A stretch of 64,000 nucleotides of DNA from Eimeria necatrix. Taxonomy: Eukaryota; Apicomplexa; Conoidasida; Eucoccidiorida; Eimeriidae. The first letter of the stretch is position 1. Each line of letters starts with the position of its first letter. The notes under the pieces were generated by a model, which was not told where the DNA came from, ran no database searches, and worked only from the letters and a program-made list of their open reading frames with translations. Positions 9,722 to 20,163 of this stretch are shown here, piece after piece. The position numbers and the translations under genes are program-made. The DNA is taken from assembly GCF_000499385.1 (NCBI RefSeq), contig NW_013654763.1:1-64000 (forward strand). The letters run 5' to 3'.

Positions 9722-9900
9722 GTTGACGCATGCACACCTGCATGCATGCTTGCATGCATGCATGCATGGGTGCTTGCATGCATGCACGCACGGGTGCCTG
9801 CATGCATGCATGCTTGCATGCATGCACGGGTGCTTGCATGCATGCATGCACCCATGCATGCATGCACGCATGCGTGGACAGGTCCGCGCATGCATGCAAA
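9722..9900. repeat. (TGCATGCA)n microsatellite, second block
   Basis: Again ATGC-phase repeats, here with a GGGTGCTTGCATGCATGCA higher-order variant repeated about three times. Positions 9901-10420 carry no gene I can support; they include three palindrome copies (about 9974, 10136 and 10329). Confidence 0.85.
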
Positions 9901-10420
9901 GACCTGTTTACGCACGCGGAATTCCTAAAGCATTAATGCGAAGAACTGTGGGGCTGTGGGCCCTGAGCAGGTGGGGTGTACAGACACGTACATGGAAGAG
10001 TGAGATCAGATCTGCAGTCCAAAGACTTGCTGCTGAAGCATGCAGACATATACAATCTTTATTTATATTCTTCACGCAAGTTAACACTGCAAGCGCGGCA
10101 AAAAGCGGGCGAAAAGTGCATGCGCTTGACCCTGGGGTGTACGTACACCCGGACGGGCACACGGAGCACAACATATATAAAATACTTACAAGTGTAACAT
10201 GTGAATTATATTCCGCAAATGTAAATTAAATGCACCAAATGGAAATAATTTACATCAAATTTCTCAAGATTGCACTTGGGTTGTTCTCATGCACTGTCTA
10301 TACACCTCCAGTGCATCGAAAGCGCTCAGGTGTACGTACACTTCACAGGGAACAGAACGAAGCCACTTTTGAATCTCGTTTTACAAAAAGATTCGCAGCA
10401 ACAAAAGAATTAAAATACCT

Positions 10421-10562
10421 AAATGAAATTTAGGCAGAGTGAGAAAGGCCTGCCCGCTGCTTTGGTCCGAGGCGTCGGGACCTCAGGGTTTTCTGCTGCA
10501 TCTGCAGCAGCAGCAGCAGCAGCAGCTGCTGCTGCTGCTCCTGCCGCTGCATCGGGACCCGC

Positions 10563-10595
<33 letters not shown>

Positions 10596-11060
10596 TTCGC
10601 AGACGCTCGGGTCTTTGCCTACGTGCCATTTCGCCAGGGGCCAGAAAGGCGTCCGCTGGTGTTGCTGCTGCTGCGTCTGCTGCTGCTGCTGCACCCGCAG
10701 CAGCAGCAGCGGCGCTGCAGCAGCACAAATATCACTTGGCCCCCTTCGCCAAGTTCTTTCAAAATCTTTTTTAAAAGCATTAAAAGCCATTACAAAGAGT
10801 CGCAGCTGCTGAATTCCCGGCAGAGGAAGCAGCAGCAAAAAGACACTCCCACCCCACACTTTGAGGTGTACGTACACCCCGTGCACTGCATTTACTCCAA
10901 GTCTATGTCGGTCTCGATCCCGATCCCGCAGATGCGATCCCGCCGATCCCGCGCCCCTGGCGACCCCTGCTGCTGCAGTCTGCAGCTGCTGCTGCTGCTC
11001 GCTCCTCCTCGCCGCAGGAGCCCCAGCTAGCTGCTGCTGCTGCAGCAGCAGCAGCAGCAG
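10421..11060 (+). other. CTG/CAG-rich stretch with possible exon 10602-10661
   Basis: Between CTG runs, CTTCGCAG at 10594-10601 could be an acceptor for a non-repetitive block reading ARVFAYVPFRQGPERRPL, followed by CTG-GTGTTG as a possible donor. I do not recognise the peptide, and no neighbouring exon could be linked. A coding exon is possible but weakly supported. A palindrome copy lies at 10864-10879. Confidence 0.25.
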
Positions 11061-11175
11061 CAGCAGCAGCTACCAAAAACAAAAGCGCAGCAAAGCCCTG
11101 GGGCTCTGCTCGCCGCGCAGCGTGTTGCGGCGCGGGCGCCCGCTGCTGCCGCCGTCGCCGCCGCGACGACGACGA

Positions 11176-11227
<52 letters not shown>
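11061..11227. repeat. CTG tract downstream of the minus-strand gene
   Basis: A CTG run at 11180-11226 abuts the stop codon of the gene at 11228-12949. CAG runs at 11037-11070 face it. Confidence 0.7.
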
Positions 11228-11228
<1 letters not shown>

Positions 11229-11471
11229 CAGGCGTCGCTGGACTCCTGGAGCTCAATGAGGGAGTCCAGGGTCTCGCTGAGCTCGAAGACTTCGCGCTGA
11301 AGAGCTCCTTTTGTCTCGAGAACTTCTTTGAGAGTTTCTCTCATGGGGGAAGGACTGTAAGGGTTTTTGACGGCCAAGACGAGGTCCCGCAGCAGCTCCA
11401 GCTTCTCTGCTGCTGCTTCCAGCCGCGCCTGCAGCAGCGACTGCCGCTTCCGCTGCCCCCGCTGCTGCTGC

Positions 11472-11507
<36 letters not shown>

Positions 11508-11563
11508 GGGTGGGCGGGGCTGTCCGCGGGCGCGGCCTGGGCGTCGGTGGGCTGCGCCGCCGG

Positions 11564-11601
<38 letters not shown>

Positions 11602-12105
11602 TTGCTGCTGTGGCCTGCTTCACCCGCCTGCGCATGCAGTCCAGCTGCCGCTTCAGCTGCTGCACTTCTTCCAAGTACTGACTTGTCAACAAGTCGAGGC
11701 CTTGCATGCCACTTTCGAGCAAGTCTGCTGCTCGTGCTGCAGCAACTTGCACTCTTGCTGCTGCTGCTGCAGCAGCGTTGAGCGCAGCAGCAGCGTCGGC
11801 GAGGGTCCTGGGCAGCTGCTGCCTGCGCTGCTGCAGCGCCGCGCGCTCCTGCTGCAGCAGCAGACTCTGCTGCGTTGCTGCTGCTGAGCAGCTCAGCAGG
11901 TGCTGCTGCAGCGACGCAAACCCTAAACCCTCGCTGCCGTAAGCCACCAAAGCTGCTTCATAACTTTCTCTCAAAAACTTTTCATATCCAAAAACTTGCA
12001 TGCACTTTTCTGCTGTTACTTTCCTCACGTTGGCTTCCACAGCAGCAGCAAGTTCCCCCAGTTCTCCAGAGTTGTCCTTCAGCAGCCGCCGCGCAGCAGC
12101 AGCCA

Positions 12106-12176
<71 letters not shown>

Positions 12177-12629
12177 GCGCTCGCCTCCAGCAGCAGCTGC
12201 AGGTCCGCCTCCGTCGCCTGCGCCTGCCGCAGCAGCTGTGCTGCTTCTGCTTCCAACCCCACAGGCTGCAGGAACAGCAGCAGCTGTTCTGCTGCAGTAA
12301 TTATTTTGTAAAGACTTGTTTGGTCAAACTGTTCTGCAACAGCGAAGGCCTGCACAGTCTGCGGGTCTTCTTTGGGGCCCCTCGCGAGCTCGGGGGCCCC
12401 CTGGGGGGCCCCCTGGGGGGCCCCCTGGGGGGAACCCGGGCCGTCGGGGCCCTCGGGGGCCCCGGGGGCCCCCCAGGGGCCCCCGGGGGCCCCCTCGGGG
12501 GCCCCGCTCTTCGACAAACCCTTTCGGGGGCCCCCCTTTCCCGAGTTTGCACCCACTAAGAACATTATGGAGCCGAAGGCAACCAAGACGCAAAGCTGCA
12601 GCAGCAAAAGGCGGTTGAGCTGCCGCTTG

Positions 12630-12673
<44 letters not shown>

Positions 12674-12865
12674 GGAGGCGTTGGAACTCGCGGAGTCTAA
12701 CGCCGTGGAGGAGGGGGGCCCCTCTGGGGCCTCCCCACTCTCGGTGTAGAAGGAATAGGGGCCCACATAAGAAGCAGCAGCAGAGGGGGGCCCCACAAGC
12801 AGCGGGGCCTCGGCCTTGGAGACCCAGCTGGGGCCCAGCAAGTCGTACACATTGGTTTCGGTGTA

Positions 12866-12904
<39 letters not shown>

Positions 12905-12949
12905 GGGGCCCCACAGCAGCAGCAGGGGCAGCAGCCCGAGCCCGCCCAT
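11228..12949 (-). CDS. 573-aa Ala/Gln-rich membrane protein with coiled coil, function unknown
   Basis: A single open frame runs from ATG at 12949 (MGGLGLLPLLLLWG) to TGA at 11228-11230. I prefer this start to the longer frame because the upstream part reads through a CCCTAAA array at about 12984-12999. The N-terminus is signal-peptide-like. Poly-Ala runs follow, then a transmembrane segment near residues 113-134 (RLLLLQLCVLVAFGSIMFLVG), a Gly/Pro region from GGGGCCCC-type sequence (12370-12540), a run of about 22 Gln, and a long helical, coiled-coil-like region (LLTSQYLEEVQQLKRQLD) with further Ala and Gln runs. Two heptamers at about 11919-11932 are read in frame as GLGF, so they are either coding or mark an unseen intron. 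No known family is recognised. Its membrane-tethered coiled-coil plan is clear; its function is not. Confidence 0.55.
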
Positions 12950-13091
12950 TTCGCGCAGCGCAACAGAAGGCGCGGGAGGGGCCCAAACCCTAAACCCTAG
13001 CAAGCAAGAGAAGACAAGAGGGGAATCCTGGGGGTTTGGAGTGCTTCCTGGGAGCCCCGCTGCGGCCGGCAAAGGGCCCTCAGGGCCCTTC

Positions 13092-14889
13092 TAGGGTTTA
13101 GGGTTTAGGGTTTAGGGTTTGGGGCTCATACTCTGCAGTGGGAAGGACGGTCTACATGAGGCGCTGCTGCAGCCGGACAACGGCTGCGGGCAGAACTCGC
13201 GGCGGGCAAGCCACAGGGCCCGAAGAATGGGAGGAATTGGAATTAAAATAAATGCATTTATCAATTTAAATACCTTTCTAAACCTGCAAGTCATTTTTAA
13301 AGAAGGATAGGCAAGGCGTGGGCCGCTGGGGCTGGTGTTGAGGGGGCTGGGTTCCCACTGGGAGCCCGAGCATCTTCCTCTCGGCTTGCTAGCTAGGGTT
13401 TAGGGTTTAGGGTTTGTCTCAAACCCTTCCCCCCTCATTTCTCGTCAAGTTCCAGCCCTCACTCGCAGGGTTTTGCTGCTTCCTGCTGCTGCTTCCTTCT
13501 GTTTTCGCGGATTTGCTGCGTCGGCGTTTGCTGCTCGTTTCGTGCCTTGAAACTCACAGGCTCAAAGAGCAAAAGGGCAGGGCTTGTTTCTCGTGGCTGC
13601 CTGAGGTTTAGGGTTTAGGGTTTAGGGTTTAGGGTTTGGGTCTCGGGGCCTGGAGTCAACGAGATTTGAAACTCTTGTTCTCGCCTCAGGCAAGACACAA
13701 AGAGTTGTCTTTTGTGAAAACATGGGGAAGGCAGAACAATTTTTATTTCATTTTTTCTGTTTCTTTATCTAAATTGCAAACCCTTTTGGGTTGAAGTGGC
13801 TTTAAAAGGAACCAAACGAAAATCTGCAAAAGCTCTAGTGTTCTGTGTCTGCACGTTGCCCGCAGGGGAGCGCCAGAGGGTGTTTAGGTTTTAGGGTTTG
13901 AAAATTAGGGTTTAGGGTTCATAAACTACGTTTTAGGGTTTGATTATCAGGGTTTAGGGTTTGCGTCGCGGCTTAGGGTTTACAGTTTCTTCGGAATGCA
14001 AATCGGGTCTGTGTTTCAGGTTCTGTAGAGAGTCTGTACAATATGAAGGCATGCATACTCTTATTCATGTATAATATATATATATAAACGTATAAATATT
14101 ATATATATATGTATATATATATATATATATCCATGTGCATGTTTATAAATCCATTTGTATATGTGTGCATCAATACCTGTACAGAGAAGTGCATATTTGC
14201 ATGTGCAGTTCGTTTGCAAGTAGAGCTGCATTTCTTTGACTCCACGTATATCAATTCCTCGCATTCGTTTTCGTGGCCTGATTGCCTCACAAAGCTCAGG
14301 CTTTAGGGTTTAGGGTTTAGGGTTTAGGGTTTAGGTCTCATTGTGGCCGGCCAGCCGGGAATTACTTGGCGAGGCTTCTGGCCATAGCGTGAAATTCACA
14401 ACTGGGGATTTGAAAAGAGGTGCAGCAAAAGCTGTAGTCTCCCCAGCAGCAAAAGCAGCAGCAGCAGCAACAGCAACACAGCAGCAGCAGCAGCAGAAGG
14501 GAGGCCCAGTTGTGGCCGGCCCATTAGTGCACTTCATCGCAGCTCCCCTAATTCTTTGCTGCAGGCCCTTGCTCGGTGGCGTGTATGGATTAGGGTTTGG
14601 GGTTTAGGGTTTAAGCTTTAGGGTTTACAAAAGCGTTCAAAAGAAGCCTTAGAGTTTCCGAGGTTCCTATGGGCTCTCCGGGAAATACCAGCTTGGCCCG
14701 ATTCCCCAAACCCTAAACCCTAAATTGGGGAATAGCCACAGGATAGGCCTGAAGCCTCCTTTGAGCAGGACATCTGCAGTGATCCACTTGAGACGAGGAC
14801 GCCTGCTGCTGCAGTTGCTGCGTGTGCTGCTGCTGCTGTTGCTGCTGTTGCTGCTGCTGCTGCTGCTGGCCGGCTCTGGGGTTCAGGTC
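13092..14889. other. Repeat-bearing stretch without a supported gene
   Basis: Heptamer arrays lie at about 13092-13119, 13395-13413, 13604-13637 and 14303-14333, with decayed heptamers at 13880-13985. An (AT)n-rich patch with ATATATAT occurs at 14074-14133. CAG runs lie at 14455-14500 and CTG runs at 14823-14868. Short open frames exist on both strands, but none has splice partners or recognisable content. Confidence 0.6.
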
Positions 14890-16765
14890 TCAGTCTAGAA
14901 TTGGTATCTCTTCGACTTCCTCTGCAGCCTCCGCAGTGGGGTCTGGCGGAGCCTGTTTAGGGGGCACAAGCAGAGAAAATTTGGGGCTGCATGCGTTTAT
15001 ATTTATGCTTATACATATATATCTATATTTATATATATGCCAGATCTTTATTTTTAAACGCTGATTTATTTGCATTTATGCGCATGCAAGAAGCTGCCTT
15101 GTGCGCATGTGTTTCTTTATGGCTGCAGAGCGCCCAGGTGTCTGTACACCTCAGCCTTGCATGCGTGCGAGCTCATTATTTTCTCGTTCTTCTTTATTTC
15201 AATTATCCACTAATTAGTTTAGTTGCTGCAGCTGTGCCCAAAGATCAGCGTAACAGTTTGCTTCTGCTGGGGCTCTGAGGGGAACTGTCAACACTTTTAA
15301 AAAGCCCCGAAATGCTGCATGCAACTCCCGAAACTCACGTGCATCGCCGCATGCCTCAGTATTGCAGCGCGGACGTCAAGCTGCTTCAGCTCAGCCTGCA
15401 CACAGCAGCAGCAGCCGCGGCAGCAGCAGCAGTGGCAGCAGCAGCAACAGCAGAGCAGCCTGCCCCTCTAGGCCATGCAAGAGAGGGGAAAAGGGAAGAA
15501 GCCATCACTCTTTACCTGCCAGCAAACAGCTGGAAGCAGCTTGCATGTTTGCTTTTAGCGCTTAGGGTTTAGGGTTTAGGGTTTAGGGTTTGTGCTCGCC
15601 TTCAGAGCTGCAATAGTGTTGGCAAGCGAGGCTTTGGGTCTGGAAGTGACCCTAAGGTTGGTGGCTTCCTCAAGTGCCTCTGTGGCTTCTTTGACTTTCT
15701 TCTCGTTCTGCTGCAGCACGAGTTTGAGAGACTGCAGCTCAGCCTGCAGCTGCTGCTGCTTCTCTGCTGCTGCTGCTTGCTGCTGCAGCGCCACTTGCAG
15801 CTGGGGGAACTGCGCACACACATCAAGCCCAGCAAAAACCCACACTGCGGAGGGCCCCCACATTCTTTATTTTGAATTGTATTTTATTGTGCTTATTGTA
15901 GATGAGGTGTACGTACACCTAAGAACACGTGTGTCACCCTGCATTTAGAGCCATGCATAACAGGGAACTCGCGAAGCGCTGAGGTGTACGTACACCCAAG
16001 ACAGGGTGTACGTACACCCGCGCATGCATGCAGTTTTGCAGACGTGAGAGCGTATGCAGCGCTGGGGTGTACGTACACCTCACCAGGTCTGGAAACGCCC
16101 TGCAGGCTGCAGCTTCCCTCTGCCTGAGGGCCCCCAAAAGGGCCTCTGCTTCTTCAACTAGCCGGGGCAAAAGGGTTTCCAGTCTTCGCCGCAGACCCTG
16201 CAGCTCTGCCTGTTTAGCTTGCAGGCTCCGCTGCTGCTGCCGCCATATCAGGCCTAGTGGGGGGCCCCCCGTGCTGCTGGGGGGCCCCCTCACAGCAGCA
16301 GCAGCAGCGGAGGCCCAAAGGGCCTCTTGGGCCCTCTGCAGGTCTTCTTCGCTGACCTGCAGCACAGCAGCTCAAGTCCATTTTGAAGGATGAAGTCCTT
16401 ACTAAGGTCTTAGCAATGGCGAGGGCAAACCCTAAACCCTAAACCCTAAACCCTAAACCCTAGATGGTGAGTTGTACTTCATCGAATTCGTCCGGTGGAG
16501 CGCTGCCTGCTGCAGTGCTGCTCCCTGCATGTTTTGTGTCCTTTGCCTAGAGAAAAAACAGGAATGCAAAAATTTGCATTTATTTGATCATGAAAAGCCA
16601 CGGGCCCTTTCTTTTGTCCTTCTTTGCAAAGTTTGAACAGCAGCAATCATAGAAAAACATGTTATACTGTTGCTTCATATTTTCCGGGGAAAAGGAATGG
16701 TCTTCACAATGTGGCGTATGTGTACCGGAGTGTGCTGTTGAGCTGCTGCGGCCTGTTCTTTAGTA

Positions 16766-16808
<43 letters not shown>

Positions 16809-17041
16809 TTGCTGTACTTGCTGCCTCCGCTGCTGCTGACGCGCGAGCTGTGAAGCACGCGGAAGGGGAGAAAGAAAGACGGCAGCGCTTTGCGAGCTGC
16901 GCTGCCGCCACCCCACAAGCAGCAGCAAAAAGCAGCAAATAAGATTTCATCTTTTGTCAACTCTAATCGCTTTATTAGGCCCCTTTGCAGGGGCCCCTTT
17001 GCAAAGCCTGTGCAGACACCCCAAACCCTAGCCCTTCACTG

Positions 17042-17074
<33 letters not shown>

Positions 17075-17860
17075 AGCGCAGCATGCCCACCTTCTGCAGC
17101 AGCCAGTATAGCAGCAGGCTCGCCTGCCCTCCCTGGGCCTGAACGCCACCCACTGACACATCCAAAGAAAATATAATCGAGACTTTGGAAGTAGTGTTCT
17201 GAAATTAGGGCTTAGGGTATAAGGTTGAGTCCTCAAGGCTTAGTTAAGGGTTTTGTTTTCTATGCGGAATCCTCACCCTGAAAATCTCATTTGCAGACAA
17301 CGCCATGGGGGCCTCCAGCTTTACAAGAGACACCTCTGAGAAGCAGCAACTCACAAAGTGGAAGCTTTTTGCTTTCCAGAATATTGTGAAGGCAAAGAAG
17401 GAGTCCTTTTGCTACTAGTGCCTACAGCATATCGCCTACGGGGGCCCCAGGAACACTCTAGGGGCCCCCAAGGCTCCAACTGGCCCTCTCTATACTTCGT
17501 GCTGGACTATTTGGACCTTGTAAACATTCCCCGAGTTTCCACAGCCTTTATGCAGCTTGGAAGCCCCTTGGGGGCCTCCAACAGGTCCCTGTTGCCTCTT
17601 AGTGCCATGGCCGGGTAGTGTTTCAAGGGGCCCCCTAGAGTGCTCCAGAAGCACGCGGGGGCCCCTGGGGTTTGCAGGGCTGCTTACCTATTGCTTTGCA
17701 TGCAGCTTGAAGATCTTCTGGGTCTAGTGGAGGTATGGCACAGCCAAGCAGCTTCAGCAAGTAAAGACACATGTTGATAAAGAGGCGCAAGTCGGCTTGC
17801 TGCTGTTTTGTGTCATCGGGAGAGGAGGCGAAGGCCCACGGGCCGAATTCGGGGAACTCC
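14890..17860 (-). CDS. Probable IFT38/CLUAP1 homologue (intraflagellar transport), partly resolved
   Basis: Minus-strand exons found: 17688-17860, 16084-16356, 15600-15809, 15339-15395 and 14890-14952 (TGA). The last four join in phase 0. The 17688-17860 exon (FPEFGPWAF, then DLRLFINMCLYLLKLLG and PPLDPEDLQAACKAIG) resembles the D-R--FI part of the CLUAP1 N-terminal domain. Exon 16084-16356 holds SLQAKQAELQGLRRRLETL, close to the CLUAP1 coiled-coil motif ending KRLETL, and the following exons continue the coiled coil (ELQSLKLVLQQNEKKVKEA) to an acidic tail, as in CLUAP1. IFT38 is an IFT-B subunit that works in flagellum assembly. The N-terminal exon and the exons between 16356 and 17688 are not resolved; one possible upstream block is near 18010-18130. 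The donor at 15599 would be GC (AAG/GCGAGC). Identity rests on remembered family patterns, so confidence is moderate. Confidence 0.5.
15555..16465. repeat. Heptamer arrays flanking IFT38 exons
   Basis: TTTAGGG units at 15562-15590 begin about 8 bases after the proposed GC donor of exon 15600-15809. CCCTAAA units lie at 16428-16461, in the intron upstream of exon 16084-16356. Confidence 0.8.
15903..16090. repeat. Four copies of the GTGTACGTACAC palindrome in an IFT38 intron
   Basis: Copies of GGTGTACGTACACC lie at about 15905-15920, 15981-15997, 16005-16019 and 16065-16081. The last is part of the splice donor region on the minus strand, which reads CTG/GTGAGGTGTACGTACACC. All four are in the intron between exons 16084-16356 and 15600-15809. 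Confidence 0.85.
16466..17687. other. Unresolved IFT38 intron/exon stretch
   Basis: CTG runs lie at 16765-16805 and 17043-17075. Minus-strand frames are open here (for example an Arg/Gln-rich block at about 16860-16800 and a block around 17080-17150), and some must code for the middle of IFT38 if that call is right. I could not fix splice sites. This is the last stretch rich in CTG or heptamer repeats; beyond 17.3 kb they essentially stop. Confidence 0.4.
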
Positions 17861-17999
17861 CTGGAACAGCGCGCATGCATTTGTTGAAGCCTGATTCTTT
17901 TGGTTGATTTCTGTCAGAATACAACCAGCAGTAAGCCTAGTCTTGAGTTGTACTGCTGCCACTTGAATGCCATCTCGGCTAAACTTGCCAACGCCTGCC

Positions 18000-18538
18000 A
18001 CTAATTTAGTAATCTAGTTATCCCATAATGGTACAAACAAGAATTTCTGCTTTTAAATCTTTCACGGGCCTCTCAAACGGATTCAGTACTTCGAAGGTTC
18101 CATTTTTTCCTCTGCGTGTCTTGCCGCGCTGTTCAATAGCCTGCTCTGTTTCTCTTTATTGTAATTCAGGCTTTAAACGCGTTTTCTATAACCATTCTGC
18201 AGGTTTTTCACTCTCATTATTCGTATTTATTCTTTCTTTTTTGCGAAATAGAGCAAATATCAGCTTGGGAACAATACCTTCTGATGCGGGTTTGCCGGTG
18301 TTCATCTAACGCGGTCGCCAGCACACTGGCTTCCCAAAGCAACCAAGTGCTGTCATGGGTTTCTGCTCTGTTTGTCTCCACTTTTTTTAATTCTGATCTA
18401 TTTGTCTCTATTCTGTTTTCCCCTGGTAAGTGTTTGCCGGCACCGTCCCTGCCGCTGCCGCTGGAACTTGCAAGCATTTTAGGGGCAGCACATACGTTCT
18501 AATCACTGCCTAAGGAAACGCAGCAGCCACAGCAGCAG

Positions 18539-18569
<31 letters not shown>

Positions 18570-20163
18570 GGCATATTAGTAGCAGCTGCAGCCAGGCCGC
18601 AAGATCAGCCTACTGTGACGTGTGCTTATCGGCGGAACGTTCTGAAAAACGGTGAGAAAGAGTGAAAAAGAGCGAGGCATTAATGAGAATTGCAAATTAA
18701 ATATTATTTGAAGACAAAGTGACCCGTAGTGCACGCAAACGCAAATGCGCGAGGGCGGATCTGGTACTGACCTTGCTCCTTTTAGCCCATGAAGCGATGC
18801 TCCAGTGTTTGGAATCAATGTGTGAACTCAGATTCTGTAATTTCTTTCCATGAGTGTATGCTGATCACTTGGAACTCCGATTAGAAATGGTTATTTGTCT
18901 TTTCCACAGCCTTTGCACCAAGGAAACTGCCGTTATCTGCAGCTACAGACGCACCCCTCTATGCAAAACATATTCTTGAGCCCTGAACTCTACATTCGCT
19001 GCTCGAAAACACTAACCCTAAACTTTACTCAACTTTTCCAGTACAGTGTGTTCTCTGTAAAAGTATTTAAACAGCCACAGGTTTATATTCAATCTCATAC
19101 TCTCGGATGGAAGGCCGCGTAGTTACGCCCTTAGCGTCCACTTTATCTAGTGTAAGATATGGTTGTAGTTTGAGGCTGTGTGCCTGAGTTAGGGCTTGGG
19201 GGCTCTTGAAACTCAATGCGTTGTTGCAAATCCCAAGGTTTTAGTTGCAAAAATTGTGGTTAAATTATATGCAAACGCCAACTTAGGTGGCTTCGTAAAG
19301 ATCTAGGAGAGACAGGTAAGAGTTTCTCGGTGCACCTTTCGTAGCCGCAAACGGTCAGGGTTAGGACTCTCAGTGAAATAACTGAAAAACGGACCCTAAA
19401 AAGCAAAGGAAATATATTCAACTAAAACAAATATGCATTTCTTTCTCATTTCATTGGATGGATTAGGCAACTCGCATGCGCTAACAGCCCCACGGTCACC
19501 TGGGCACCGCCTCAGTCTCAAGTCTCGTCAGTCTCCACACACACGAGCCTGAATTAGAATAAATTAGTTTCATCAGCTGTAATATGTAATCTGAAATATT
19601 TAGATCTACAGGAGGCCCAAAACCAGGCGGCGAGTGAGTGTGGAACATTGCAGATTCTCTCTCCATAGACTCACACAAGGCAAGCTATGCGCATACAAGG
19701 AACAACAACAATGGCACGGCAGAGAAGCAGAAACAAACATTACATTTTGACTGTAGAAGTTTACTCAAAGATAAAAGCGTTGTTGTCATTTACAGCGAAC
19801 AGTACTCCGTCGCTTTGCTGTTCATCATTCTGAATCCCTCAATTTACCTCTAAACTCTAGACTTTAGGCCGTGAACCACAAACAAGACTACAACAATAGA
19901 GTTAGCCCTTATTTTTGGGTGTAAATCCAAGAGATGTTAAGCGTGTTACTCAATACCGTAAATGAAGCAGCCGTTCTGCTTCTAAATTCTTCTTTGTTAC
20001 CTGCCAGCTAATACATGGCTGTACCTTTTCACGCACCTTTGACTGAAACAGAATGTTCGAACTACTTGACGGCTCGCATCAGGCAGCTATAAGAAGCAAT
20101 ATATCCGCAATAGTGAATCCTTTTGCGTGCCTTTCTTTCAGTTTTTCTGCAAGTCCTGCCAAA
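18000..20163. other. Intergenic, no supported gene
   Basis: I see only short, unsupported open frames. A minor imperfect CAG/CAA patch lies at 18519-18575. The minus-strand block 18010-18130 (NPFERPVKDLKAEIL) might be a first coding block of the IFT38 gene but has no confirmed splice site. Confidence 0.5.

Noticed and set aside
8748..9936. Frames reading MHACMHACM on both strands
   Set aside because: They are translations of the TGCATGCA microsatellite in any frame.
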